A stretch of 64,000 nt of DNA from Bifidobacterium olomucense. Lineage in GTDB: Bacteria > Actinomycetota > Actinomycetes > Actinomycetales > Bifidobacteriaceae. Location of the stretch: NCBI RefSeq assembly GCF_012932375.1, contig NZ_JAAIIG010000001.1:434001-498000 (forward strand), written 5' to 3'. Of this stretch, positions 37,067-46,793 are shown piece after piece. The notes under the pieces are model-generated. The model saw only the letters and a program-made list of their open reading frames with translations, was not told where the DNA came from and searched no databases. The position numbers and the translations under genes are program-made. Each line of letters begins with the position of its first letter. Positions within the stretch are counted from its first letter, which is position 1.

Positions 37067-38583
37067 TGCCCCAACTGCGTGACAGCGGTACTCGCACCCT
37101 CCACGCCACAGAACCCGTGCCATCCGCTGAGATGGACGGGTTCTGCCGTATTTTCGGCGTGGAAACCGAATACGGTGTGGCAGTGACCGGAGCCGAGAAG
37201 CCCGTGGATGCCGGACAGGTGGCCATGACCATGTTCCAGCCCATCGTCTCCCGCTCCCGCTCCACCAACACCTACCTGACCAACGGATCCCGACTGTATC
37301 TCGACGTCGGCTCCCATCCCGAATACGCCACTGCCGAGGCGCGCGCCCCGCATGAGGCATTGGCGCAGGATCTTGCCGGCGAGCGGGTGATGCGCGGGCT
37401 CGCCGGCAAGGCGCAGGCCAAACTGCGCGAGACATACGGCGAGCATGCCACTATCCACGTGTTCAAGAACAACGTGGATTCGGCCGGCCATGCTTTCGGC
37501 TGCCATGAAAACTATCTGGTGCGTCGCTTCGTACCGTTGGAAGCCGTGGAGCACCAGCTGCTGCCGTTCCTGATCACCCGTCAGCTGTACACGGGCGCAG
37601 GCCGCATAACCCCGGACGGTTTCCAGATCACGCAGCGCGCCGACTTCCTGGATGAAGCCGTCTCCTCAGCCACTACGCGCTCGCGCCCGATGGTTAACAC
37701 GCGTGACGAGCCACACGCCGACCCCGACTCGTTCCGCCGCTTGCACGTGATCATCGGCGACTCCAACCGTTCGCAATGGGCCACATGGATGAAACTTGCG
37801 GTGACGCATCTCGTGCTGTGCGTCATCGAAGAGGCGTTCCGCCGCGGTGAACCATCCGGATTCGAGGATTGGGCGTTTATCGACCCGGCCTCCGCCAACC
37901 GTGCGGTCAGCCGGTTCCTGGATGCGCCGGATGCCGCGTTGCCGCTCGTCTCGGGAGAAACGGTGAGCGCGCTCGCATTGCAGCGTCGATATTTCCATGC
38001 GGTCGCTTTGTTCGTAGCTGATCATCGTGAGGCGATGGACGCCGCGTTTGCCGTCAATACGTCGATGGTGAAGCATGCGACAGATATCGCTGCAGATGTC
38101 GCTGCAGATTCGCCGACGACCGTGATTTTGGGGGAGTGGGACCGTGCGCTGCAGGCCTTGGAGGCGCATGATTACGAGACGCTTGCCGATCGTGTGGACT
38201 GGGCCGCCAAACGTCGTGTGTTCGAGGCGTTGCGTCGCCGCCGTCCGGACGTGACCTCTATGCAACTGGAACAGTTGGAGCTCGACTACCACGACGTCGC
38301 CAACGGACGTCTCTACGATTCGCTGGTTTCACGTGGACAGCTGCATCAGTTGATGACCCGTGACGAAGTGGAACGTGCGGTGCGTGAAGCGCCGCAGGAC
38401 ACCCGTGCCGCCTTGCGCGGACGGTTCGTGGAAGCCGCTCTGGCCTCAGGCGTCCAGTTCTCCGCCCACTGGACTCATCTGACCGTCACCGCCCCCGAAC
38501 GCCGCGAAGCCATCCTTCTGGACCCGTTCAGCGCTGAAGCCACTGCCGAATTCGAGCATCTTATGGCGCTCCTTGGCCGCTGA
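37066..38583 (+). CDS. pafA: PafA, Pup-protein ligase
   Basis: 505-aa ATP-dependent ligase joining the Pup C-terminal Glu to substrate lysines. ICRIFGVETEYGVAV-type N-terminus (here CRIFGVETEYGVAV), the catalytic Asp motif LYLDVGSHPEYATAEAR and FKNNVDSAGHAFGCHENYL mark the family. It shares the fold of Dop. An unusual leader of about 25 residues precedes the core. ATG 37066 overlaps the pup stop; GTG 37063 is in frame just before. It is the last gene of the pupylation locus. Confidence 0.96.
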   Translation: MPQLRDSGTRTLHATEPVPSAEMDGFCRIFGVETEYGVAVTGAEKPVDAGQVAMTMFQPIVSRSRSTNTYLTNGSRLYLDVGSHPEYATAEARAPHEALAQDLAGERVMRGLAGKAQAKLRETYGEHATIHVFKNNVDSAGHAFGCHENYLVRRFVPLEAVEHQLLPFLITRQLYTGAGRITPDGFQITQRADFLDEAVSSATTRSRPMVNTRDEPHADPDSFRRLHVIIGDSNRSQWATWMKLAVTHLVLCVIEEAFRRGEPSGFEDWAFIDPASANRAVSRFLDAPDAALPLVSGETVSALALQRRYFHAVALFVADHREAMDAAFAVNTSMVKHATDIAADVAADSPTTVILGEWDRALQALEAHDYETLADRVDWAAKRRVFEALRRRRPDVTSMQLEQLELDYHDVANGRLYDSLVSRGQLHQLMTRDEVERAVREAPQDTRAALRGRFVEAALASGVQFSAHWTHLTVTAPERREAILLDPFSAEATAEFEHLMALLGR

Positions 38584-38675
38584 CCGTCTGCTGAGTGTCT
38601 GTGCCGCCGCTGCCGGCCGCCGTGCATTACAGTGATACGGTACGGGGTCGGTCGGCGGCAAAGGAGGCGCGGCAT

Positions 38676-39401
38676 ATGATTCGTGTGGCGATTGTGGAGG
38701 ACGAATCCGCTTACGCACAGACTCTGCGCGAGTATCTGAACCGCTACAGCGAGGAAATCCACGAACGATTCGACGTCACGGTGTTCCCCGACGGCGAAGA
38801 CATCGTGGAGAACTATCGCGCCGAATGGGACATCATTCTGATGGACATCGAAATGGCGTCCATGGACGGCATGACCGCCGCCGAACGCATCCGCGAAGTG
38901 GATAGCCAGGTGGTCATCATCTTCATCACCAATATGGCCCAATATGCCATTCAGGGCTACCGTGTGGATGCATTGGATTATGTGCTGAAACCCATTTCGT
39001 ATTTCGCGTTCACGCAACGGCTCGGTCGCGCCATCTCCCGCATGCAGACCAGATCGCGCGCAGAAGAGCGATATCTGGTCATCACCTCCAAAACCAGCAC
39101 CATGCGCGTGCCGATCTCCCGAATACTGTGGATCGAAAGCAGCGGCCATCGACTGGCATACCATACGGCCGATGGAGTATTCGAATCCACCGCCTCCTCA
39201 ATGAAGGAAGTCGAAGACAAGCTCGCCGGCGAATCGTTCTTCCGGTGCAATAAAGGCATTCTGGTGAATCTTGCGCATGTGCGCGGCGTGGAAGACGGCA
39301 GCGCCGTGATCGGCGGCGGCGCACACATTCCGGTCAGCCGGGCCAAACAACGTGACCTGCTTACCGCACTTACTACCTACTTGGGAAACGTGATCAAATG
39401 A
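38676..39401 (+). CDS. LytTR-family response regulator
   Basis: 241-aa regulator. The receiver domain has VAIVEDES at its start, the phospho-acceptor in IILMDIEMASMDGM and the conserved Lys in VLKPISYF. From about residue 128 the LytTR DNA-binding domain follows (ILWIESSGHRLAYHT, FFRCNKGILVNLAHV). AAGGAGG at 38661-38667 sets ATG 38676; earlier in-frame starts are rejected. The kinase gene overlaps its end by 4 bases. AgrA-type pairs often control peptide or surface functions; the targets here are unknown, the glycosidase genes downstream being candidates. Confidence 0.93.
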   Translation: MIRVAIVEDESAYAQTLREYLNRYSEEIHERFDVTVFPDGEDIVENYRAEWDIILMDIEMASMDGMTAAERIREVDSQVVIIFITNMAQYAIQGYRVDALDYVLKPISYFAFTQRLGRAISRMQTRSRAEERYLVITSKTSTMRVPISRILWIESSGHRLAYHTADGVFESTASSMKEVEDKLAGESFFRCNKGILVNLAHVRGVEDGSAVIGGGAHIPVSRAKQRDLLTALTTYLGNVIK

Positions 39402-40789
39402 TCGGCGTGGATCTCAGCGTCATCGCAGCGGCCGATGTCGTCAATACGGTGGGCGCAGTACCGGATATTCCCAAAACGCATACGGCGCTCGCCGAATGGC
39501 TGGCTTGCGTGACGTTGATTGTCTTGGTGACGCGCACCATGCCGGATGTACGAAAAACCGTCGTGCTGATCGGCTCGTTGGCGGCGCTTGTGGCAGTGCA
39601 GATCGGTATCGGTATGGTACCGGTGGCATTGTGGCTGCCCGGAATGGCCGTGGCGTTGGCCATCATGCTGATGACCATCCGTCTGTGTTGTGACTGCTCA
39701 GCGCCGACCTGCCTGTATTGGATGATGCGTGCGTTCGTCATAGCCGAGTTCGCCGCTTCGCTCGAATGGCAGTTGTACTACTACCTGTCGGGACGATACG
39801 GTTGGCCTGCGCGTGCGTCATGGGTTGAACTTCCGTTCCTCATCGTCATGTATGGCGCGGTGTTCGCCGTGGTGGTGCTGCTTGAACGTGGGCAGAACGC
39901 CGCGGCGCTGGATGTGGGCGGACGGGATCTCACGGTGACGGCCATTATCGTCATTACGACGTTTACGTTGAGCAATCTGAGCTACGTGTCCACCGCCACA
40001 CCATTCACCAGCACCATCGGCACCGAAGTGTTCAACATCCGTACCTTGGTCGGACTCGGAGGTGTGGCCTTCCTCTACGCTTTCCATGTCCAATTGTGCG
40101 AAAACCACGCCCGGCGTGAACTCGACTCGATGCGAACGGTATTGCAGATGCAGTATGCGCAGTACCAGCAGTCCAAGGAAAGCATCGCCGTCATCAATCA
40201 TAAGTATCACGACTTGAAGCACCAGATCGCCGTGCTGCGACGTGAATCCGATCCCGGCAAACGTGAGGAATATCTGGACGATATCGAGCATGGCATCAAG
40301 GAATACGAGGCTCGCTTCAAAACCGGAAACGCGGTTTTGGACACGATGCTGACCGGCAAAGGTTTGATATGTGCGCGCGACGGCATCGAATTGACCTGTG
40401 TGGCGGACGGCTCGCTGCTGAACCGGGTCAGTGAGATGGATATCTGCACGATATTCGGCAACGCGCTTGACAACGCCATCGAATATGAGCGACGAATCAC
40501 GGACGCCTCGCACCGGTTGATTCACGTGACGGTTTCGGATGTGAACGGCTTCACGCTGATTCGTGTGGAGAACTATCTGCAGTCCGATGATGCGGCCGGC
40601 GGTCCAGCCGATGGCGATGGCTTGGCCGGCGGTGCGGACAGTGACCTGCCTTCCACGACCAAAGCGGACAAGCGATTCCACGGGTTCGGTCTCAAAAGCA
40701 TCCGTCACACGGCCGGCACATACGGCGGCACCCTGACCATCGCCAAACGTGACGGTTGGTTCGACCTGACCGTACTCATTCCTCGATGA
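39398..40789 (+). CDS. GHKL sensor histidine kinase (AgrC/LytS-like)
   Basis: 463-aa kinase with about six N-terminal membrane helices (residues 30-235), a helical linker and the cytoplasmic kinase core. The phosphorylated His lies in INHKYHDLKHQIAVL. The N box is FGNALDNAIEYE and the last glycine-rich block is FHGFGLKSIRHTAG. An Asp/Gly/Ala-rich insertion (GGPADGDGLAGGADSD) sits between the N box and the G box. It overlaps the regulator by ATGA-type coupling and forms a two-component pair with it. Confidence 0.92.
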   Translation: MIGVDLSVIAAADVVNTVGAVPDIPKTHTALAEWLACVTLIVLVTRTMPDVRKTVVLIGSLAALVAVQIGIGMVPVALWLPGMAVALAIMLMTIRLCCDCSAPTCLYWMMRAFVIAEFAASLEWQLYYYLSGRYGWPARASWVELPFLIVMYGAVFAVVVLLERGQNAAALDVGGRDLTVTAIIVITTFTLSNLSYVSTATPFTSTIGTEVFNIRTLVGLGGVAFLYAFHVQLCENHARRELDSMRTVLQMQYAQYQQSKESIAVINHKYHDLKHQIAVLRRESDPGKREEYLDDIEHGIKEYEARFKTGNAVLDTMLTGKGLICARDGIELTCVADGSLLNRVSEMDICTIFGNALDNAIEYERRITDASHRLIHVTVSDVNGFTLIRVENYLQSDDAAGGPADGDGLAGGADSDLPSTTKADKRFHGFGLKSIRHTAGTYGGTLTIAKRDGWFDLTVLIPR

Positions 40790-40913
40790 TTTCGTGCAAT
40801 AAGCCAACCGTTCGTGCAATTGCCCTTTCCTGAGCCGTCATTTCCCCGATGATGGAATCATCAAGATTCATTGCTGAATCCGTTGCATCTTCGGACTCGA
40901 CAGGGAGCGCATC

Positions 40914-42524
40914 GTGGAACGTCAGGCCTTCAACCCGTATCTTCCGGCAGGGGAGTACATCCCCGATGCCGAGCCGTACGTGTTTGGTGATCGCGTGTAC
41001 ATCTACGGTTCGCATGACCGTTTCGGCGCTCCGATGTTCTGCGTCAACGACTATGTCTGCTGGTCCGCGCCAGTGGATGATCTGTCTGACTGGCGTTATG
41101 AGGGTGTGATCTACCGCAAGCGTCAGGATCCCAAGAACAGTTTCGGTCTGCGGCTCCTGTTCGCCCCGGATGTGACAGTTGGCCCTGACGGCCGCTACTA
41201 CCTGTACTATGCCTTTGATTTCTGGGGGCTGATGGGCGTGGCGGTGGCCGATTCGCCCGCCGGCCCGTACGAGTTCTATGGGCATGTGCATTACACGGAC
41301 GGCACGATTTGGGGGCGACGCAAAGGCGATTCCTTCCCCTTCGACCCGGGCGTGTTCGTGGATGATGACGGCCGTGTCTATCTGTACTCTGGTTTTTACA
41401 CTCCCGTGCCCGCCGCGGTCACCGGTTTCCGTTCGCTGGGCTTCGACGGTGGTTATGTGCTCGAACTGGAATCTGACATGGTGACCATTCGCACGCCTGA
41501 ACAACTGTTGTTCCCTAAAACCGGGCCCGGTTCGTTCGCGGGACATGAGTTCTTCGAAGCCTCTTCGATGCGCAAGTGGGATGGCAAATACTACTTCGTA
41601 TACTCGTCCCGGCTCAATCATGAGCTGTGCTATGCCGTTTCCGATTCTCCGACTGACGGATTCCGCTATGGCGGCACGCTGGTGAGCATAGGCGATGTCG
41701 GTTTGCCTGGACATGACGACGAATCCAGCGCCTCGAACTACACCGGCAACACGCACGGTGGCATGCTGCGCATCGGCAATGATTTCTACACGTTTTATCA
41801 TCGCCAGACCAATCGCAGCTCCTACGCCCGTCAGGCCTGTGCCGAACGGCTTGACGCCACGTTTGATGCTGCGACCGGTGAATGGCGGTTCGCTCAAGCC
41901 GAAGTCACGAGTTGTGGCTTGAATGGCGGGCCGTTGCGGGGAAGCGGCAAGTATGAGGCCCGCATCGCCTGCAACCTGTGGAGCAAGGACGGTGCCGGCC
42001 GGTACGACGGCTCGCATCCGGCCAGACGACTGGCCGCGCATCCCTATTTCACACAGGACGAACGTGACGCCAAGGCCGAAGCCGGTCCGGTTGCCGCCCG
42101 TCAGTACATCGCTAACATGCGTGACGGTGCGGTGGCTGGATTCAAATACTTTGATTGCGGTAATTCTTGGCCTCTGAACGGCATTTCGGCGACTGCTCGC
42201 GCGCATCGCGGCGGGGGAGGGGCCAAGGGAGCGTTCGTGGTTTCCTTGGATCCGGCTGGTTCGGTTATCGTCTCCACGGTGCCGATTACCGTCAACAGGG
42301 CCGATGGCTGGCAGACGTTCCGGGCGGAAGCGTCATTGCCTCCTGCGGACGGGGCGAACGGCATCGAAACCACGGCGGGGAGTGCGCAAAACAAACCAGT
42401 TGAAATCCACATGCATTCCTGTCCGCTGTATTTGCGGTACACCGGCTCCGGTTCCATCGATTTTCTTGAGTTCGAATTCGTTCATGATCAGGTCAAGGAG
42501 GTGAACAATGACAACAGCCAATGA
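40914..42524 (+). CDS. Glycoside hydrolase family 43 (arabinofuranosidase/xylosidase type)
   Basis: 536-aa five-bladed propeller enzyme. The catalytic base Asp18 is in YIPDAEPYVFGDRVYIYGSH, the pKa-modulating Asp in FPFDPGVFVDDDGRVYLYSG, and the general acid Glu in EFFEASSMRKWDG. A C-terminal beta-sandwich (from about residue 385, GFKYFDCGN... to DFLEFEF) looks like a carbohydrate-binding module. No signal peptide is seen, so it is intracellular. It starts with GTG 40914 behind AGGGAG. The last 17 bases overlap the GtrA-like gene. Exact substrate is not decided by sequence. Confidence 0.88.
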   Translation: MERQAFNPYLPAGEYIPDAEPYVFGDRVYIYGSHDRFGAPMFCVNDYVCWSAPVDDLSDWRYEGVIYRKRQDPKNSFGLRLLFAPDVTVGPDGRYYLYYAFDFWGLMGVAVADSPAGPYEFYGHVHYTDGTIWGRRKGDSFPFDPGVFVDDDGRVYLYSGFYTPVPAAVTGFRSLGFDGGYVLELESDMVTIRTPEQLLFPKTGPGSFAGHEFFEASSMRKWDGKYYFVYSSRLNHELCYAVSDSPTDGFRYGGTLVSIGDVGLPGHDDESSASNYTGNTHGGMLRIGNDFYTFYHRQTNRSSYARQACAERLDATFDAATGEWRFAQAEVTSCGLNGGPLRGSGKYEARIACNLWSKDGAGRYDGSHPARRLAAHPYFTQDERDAKAEAGPVAARQYIANMRDGAVAGFKYFDCGNSWPLNGISATARAHRGGGGAKGAFVVSLDPAGSVIVSTVPITVNRADGWQTFRAEASLPPADGANGIETTAGSAQNKPVEIHMHSCPLYLRYTGSGSIDFLEFEFVHDQVKEVNNDNSQ

Positions 42525-43176
42525 AGATGCACAGGAAGATGCACAGTCTACGGTGGCGGTAGGTGGACGCGGGCCTGTCGGCGCCATACGGCGCGGTTGG
42601 GCTCGATTCGATGCCGAACATCATGGCATCGCCGAATTCATCATGTTCTTCATCGTGTGCAATGCGGTCACGGTACTGCAACTGGTATTGATGCCGGTGT
42701 TCAAATGGCTGTTCGGTCTGACCCCGTTGGTCGCTACGAGTTTCCAAGTGCTTCCAGTCGGTCATAATTTCGACGGCAGCGCATACTACGTGTTCGACTA
42801 TGCCGCCGGAGCCATCGGCACCACCGATGCGGCCGGCATCGCGGGCGGCGGCGGATTGGCCTACTTTCTGGCCGTGGAACTGACGATGGCCATCGCGCAG
42901 GTGATCAACTTCATCACCCAGCGCAAAGTGACCTTCAAATCCACCGGCAGCGTATGGAAGGCCGCAGCTTGGTATGTGCTCGCCTACGTGATCATCACCA
43001 TCGGCGCGGCCGCCCTGCAAGGCCTGTACAAAGCCCCGCTCTACAGATGGTGCATCAACGTGATGGGTGGAGGAGCCGGTGCCACCGCCGCCGACCTCAT
43101 CACCATGATCATCAACTGCACCCTCTCGTTCTGGGTCTTCTACCCAATCATGAAACTCATTTTCAAGCAGCAATGA
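42508..43176 (+). CDS. GtrA-like membrane protein
   Basis: 222-aa protein with four main hydrophobic segments in the order expected for the GtrA/DPMS family, small flippases or partners for polyprenyl-linked sugars. The motif INFITQRKVTFKS near helix 3 is typical (NFxxxRxxTF). AAGGAGGTG inside the end of the GH43 gene gives a strong start at 42508. It sits between two glycosidase genes, so a link with surface glycan handling is possible but unproven. Confidence 0.8.
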   Translation: MTTANEDAQEDAQSTVAVGGRGPVGAIRRGWARFDAEHHGIAEFIMFFIVCNAVTVLQLVLMPVFKWLFGLTPLVATSFQVLPVGHNFDGSAYYVFDYAAGAIGTTDAAGIAGGGGLAYFLAVELTMAIAQVINFITQRKVTFKSTGSVWKAAAWYVLAYVIITIGAAALQGLYKAPLYRWCINVMGGGAGATAADLITMIINCTLSFWVFYPIMKLIFKQQ

Positions 43177-43231
43177 ATCGAGCTCTATTGCTCGGTGACA
43201 CCGTATTTCACACAAGTAAAGGAGATATGCA

Positions 43232-46200
43232 ATGAAGCAGAAGAAACTCAGAATGCGCGGAGGAATATTCCGTGCCATCGTCATCCCGATCATGTCGGTG
43301 TTCGTGATTTTTGCGGTTGCACTGACCGTTGTCACCAACTATTTCACCCCGTCACTGGACGCATTCCTCGGTAAGGGAGCGAAAGCATATTCCAATCCCA
43401 AGGGAACTTCGGGATGGGACGCTTCTTATTACGACTTTGATGCTTCTAATTCCGAAGAAGCGTTGAAGAACAGTGCGGTCATTGCCGAACAGATTGCTGA
43501 TGAAGGTGAAGTGTTGTTGAAGAACGATGGCACGTTGCCACTCAAATCAACCACAGCGGTTACGCCTATGGGCTATCGTTATCTCAATCCGGTGATGAGC
43601 GGTTCCGGATCGGGCAGCACCAATACATCTTCCGATTACGTTTACAGTGCGGAAAAAGGCATCACGGAAGCCTTCAACAACGTGAACACCAAATTTGTGG
43701 ACGCGATGAAAAAGGCCGTCACCATCGAAGTAGCACCGAAGGCGTCCAGCGGTGAAGGCGGGAAGACGGCTTTTCTTGGCAGTGGGCTGAACATTACCGA
43801 ATACGATGTTGCTGATTTGAAATCGGTGGCGTCAACTTGCAAGGATACGGTCGGCATCGTATTCATCGGACGTGTTTCCGGCGAGGGCGGCGACCTGTAT
43901 TCGTTGGAGTATGAGGATGGAACCCCACATGAACTTGCATTGACGCAAGCGGAGCGTAACATGCTCGACTACGCGAAAACAAACTGCAAACACGTGGTTG
44001 TCGTATTGAATTCGACAAACACTATGCAGGTTCCTGAATTGCAGGATGACAATCAGATTAACGCGATTCTGCAAATTGCCACTCCTGGTGCACTCGGTTT
44101 CAAATCGCTTGGCAAAATCCTCAATGGTACGGTCAACCCGTCAGGACGTACGGTTGATACGTTCGTTGCCGATCTGACCACCGGTCCAACATATGCCAAT
44201 TTCGATAATGGCACAGGCATGTCGGATTATGAAAACACCAGCTATACCAGAAACATTTGGCTGGCTCAGTATCTTGGCGGTGCGGAATTTAAAGCACCCT
44301 TCCGTGAGTACGAAGAAGGTGTGTATATGGGGTATCGCTGGTATGAAACCGCTTCTGATGTAGGATATTTCACATCCTCAAACCTGCCAGCGGGAGAAGC
44401 TGACTCTTACTATAACCGCGATAACGGTGTGGTATATCCGTTCGGTTATGGTTTGTCGTACACCACCTTCAAACAGGAAATTGTCAAATATGATGATTCC
44501 GGTAATGACATCACGGTTGACGTTTCGGTGACGAATACCGGTGATGTGGCCGGTAAGGAGGTTGTGCAGCTTTACTATAAAGCACCCTATACGCAGTTCG
44601 ATGTTGACAATTCCATCGAAAAGCCGACGGCTAACCTTATTGCCTTTGGCAAGACCGAAGAATTACAGCCTGGCGCGTCTGAAACCGTCACCCTGACCTT
44701 TGATAAAGAGGATATGGCGTCTTACTGCTATACGCATGCCAATGGTAATGGCACCACCGGCTCCTATGTGTTGGAAAAGGGTGACTATGCCATTACTCTG
44801 CGCGCCGACAGTCATGATGTCCTCGATGAGCGTACAACCAATATCGCTGAAACAGTCTGGTACAACGGCAAGGACGGCAATATTCGCGAATCCGAGAAGA
44901 CCGCGCAGTCGCAACTCAAAGATGATGGCACGACGACAGATACGCCGGCTCGGACTGAAGAGAATCCTAATGCAACATATGTTGCCGCGTCGAATCAGTT
45001 TGAACATGCCAACCAGTACATGACCGATAGTTCGGTTGGTCACGATGTCACCATCCTTACCCGCGCCGATTGGAACAATACGCAGCCTTCCGCACCCACC
45101 GACGAAACGCGGCAAGCCAGTGACACTGTCAAGAAGTGGCTGGATTACGGGTATGCCACTAGCGAGAATTTCGGCAATGGTGAATGGGACGAAGATAATG
45201 ATCCGACCATCGGCAACGACAAAGACAGCAAAGTCTACGTCGCTGAGAAAGATGCGCCCGCATCTGGCAAAGACAACGGCTTAACCATGTCAAACATGCG
45301 AGGATTAAGCTATTACGACAAGCGGTGGGACAATCTCCTTGATCAGCTTGACTATAACGACGATCAGATTAACCTTGCGCTGTTCGCCAACGGTTATGCA
45401 TCTGGTGAACTTGATTCCGTGGGCAAGCCGGCCACGTCCGAACATGATGGCCCTCAGGGGTTAGCGCTGAACGACAACTCCGGCAACAGTTGGGTGAATG
45501 CCTGCTCATTCCCATCGGAGACGACTATGGCGCAAACCTTCAATGTCAAGCTCGCCTATGCAATGGGCTCCGCAGTCGGAGAGGAAAACTACTTCATAAA
45601 TGGTGGTGGTTGGTACGCACCTGCGGTGAACATGCATTGGTCCGCGTTCTCGGGTCGCAATTACGAATACTATTCCGAGGATCCGTTGGTTTCCGGTAAG
45701 ATGGCCGCGCAGGTTATCTCTGGTGCTGGCGATAAAGGTACGTATTGTGCACTCAAGCATTTCGCCATGATCGAGCAAGAAGAATGGCGCTCTTGGATTC
45801 CATCTTCATGGGCTACAGAACAGACTGTACGCGAGATTTACTTGAAGCCGTTTGAGATCGCGGTTAAGGAAGCGAAGAAAACCATCAAGTATATTTCCGA
45901 TGACAAGGGCACCGTATCCACGAAGACCATGCGGGCTGCTGATTGTATGATGACCAGCGGTTGGTCGGGCATCGGTGGTTTGTGGACTGCATATGACTAC
46001 AACCTGATGACGAATGTGCTGCGCAACGAGTGGGGCTTCCAAGGATTTGTCATCACTGATTACGATCAAGGCAACGGCCCGCACGACAATGTTGCGGTGA
46101 ACCGTATGGTGCGTGCCGGCGTTGATCAGCATATGATTGACAAGACGCTGAGCCCGGGCAAATACACGTCAACCGGCACAGCTACAGGCAAGGCTGCACT

Positions 46201-46432
46201 TCGTCGTGCGGTGAAAAATACGCTATACACTATGGCCAACTCCGCACAGACCAATAATCTCGTTCCCGGTGGAAAGATGTATTACCGAACTTCACCGTGG
46301 CGTCTTGGAGTATATGCTGTGGATGCGATTGTTGCAGCTGGTGTAGTACTAGGAGTCATTATGACTCTGCGCCGAGCCAAGGACGAGAAACTTCACCCTG
46401 AAAATTATAAGAGCAAAAGAAGCGGAAAGTGA
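43232..46432 (+). CDS. Permuted glycoside hydrolase family 3, membrane-anchored at both ends
   Basis: 1066-aa beta-glycosidase with domains in reversed order. A membrane helix at about residues 13-37 is followed by the GH3 C-terminal domain (IADEGEVLLKNDGTLPL), a fibronectin-III-like domain (DVSVTNTGDVAGKEVVQLYY), and then the catalytic barrel (SEHDGPQGLALND, ALKHFAM, GFQGFVITDYDQG with the nucleophile Asp). A second hydrophobic helix lies near residues 1025-1045, then a basic tail. Both anchors would hold it at the membrane. The gene is visibly more A+T-rich than its neighbours. AAAGGAG precedes ATG 43232. Beta-glucosidase-like activity is inferred from the family. Confidence 0.9.
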   Translation: MKQKKLRMRGGIFRAIVIPIMSVFVIFAVALTVVTNYFTPSLDAFLGKGAKAYSNPKGTSGWDASYYDFDASNSEEALKNSAVIAEQIADEGEVLLKNDGTLPLKSTTAVTPMGYRYLNPVMSGSGSGSTNTSSDYVYSAEKGITEAFNNVNTKFVDAMKKAVTIEVAPKASSGEGGKTAFLGSGLNITEYDVADLKSVASTCKDTVGIVFIGRVSGEGGDLYSLEYEDGTPHELALTQAERNMLDYAKTNCKHVVVVLNSTNTMQVPELQDDNQINAILQIATPGALGFKSLGKILNGTVNPSGRTVDTFVADLTTGPTYANFDNGTGMSDYENTSYTRNIWLAQYLGGAEFKAPFREYEEGVYMGYRWYETASDVGYFTSSNLPAGEADSYYNRDNGVVYPFGYGLSYTTFKQEIVKYDDSGNDITVDVSVTNTGDVAGKEVVQLYYKAPYTQFDVDNSIEKPTANLIAFGKTEELQPGASETVTLTFDKEDMASYCYTHANGNGTTGSYVLEKGDYAITLRADSHDVLDERTTNIAETVWYNGKDGNIRESEKTAQSQLKDDGTTTDTPARTEENPNATYVAASNQFEHANQYMTDSSVGHDVTILTRADWNNTQPSAPTDETRQASDTVKKWLDYGYATSENFGNGEWDEDNDPTIGNDKDSKVYVAEKDAPASGKDNGLTMSNMRGLSYYDKRWDNLLDQLDYNDDQINLALFANGYASGELDSVGKPATSEHDGPQGLALNDNSGNSWVNACSFPSETTMAQTFNVKLAYAMGSAVGEENYFINGGGWYAPAVNMHWSAFSGRNYEYYSEDPLVSGKMAAQVISGAGDKGTYCALKHFAMIEQEEWRSWIPSSWATEQTVREIYLKPFEIAVKEAKKTIKYISDDKGTVSTKTMRAADCMMTSGWSGIGGLWTAYDYNLMTNVLRNEWGFQGFVITDYDQGNGPHDNVAVNRMVRAGVDQHMIDKTLSPGKYTSTGTATGKAALRRAVKNTLYTMANSAQTNNLVPGGKMYYRTSPWRLGVYAVDAIVAAGVVLGVIMTLRRAKDEKLHPENYKSKRSGK

Positions 46433-46793
46433 GGTTAATCCACTACTTAGAACAAATCGGTTTTTCAACAAGGAGCATAGGTTGACAGTCGATATGCCTC
46501 TGCATTTGGCCTGATAACCTGCTTGATGCTCTATCCTTCTCCTCTTCCTCCGGTTGCGGCCGGGATGGGTGTTTCCTCCGGGCACCTGTCCCGGCCGCTT
46601 CACGCTGTGGACCATATTGAAACGGTCTGCCGCAGGAGGACTTTTCGCTGCTGCGGTTTGCGGGGTATTAGAAGTATTATGGATTGGCGCGAATATGCTG
46701 TTCTATATCCCCGCATCATGAGCAATTGACCACAGTGTGTAATATGCCGCCGTATTCGACACTGTGTAGAACATAGAGAAAACGAAAGCCCTC
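46433..46793. promoter_or_regulatory. Intergenic region between GH3 and GH2 genes with two inverted repeats
   Basis: No credible gene is seen in these 361 bases. A GCGGCCGGGA/TCCCGGCCGC pair at 46556-46598 could form a hairpin that ends GH3 transcription. Near the GH2 start, CACAGTGT (46731-46738) and ACACTGTG (46759-46766) form a spaced palindrome, a possible regulator site for the GH2 gene. Confidence 0.5.

Noticed and set aside
46523..46729. A 68-codon frame between GH3 and GH2
   Set aside because: It runs through a long inverted repeat, has no Shine-Dalgarno and no similarity to a known small protein.
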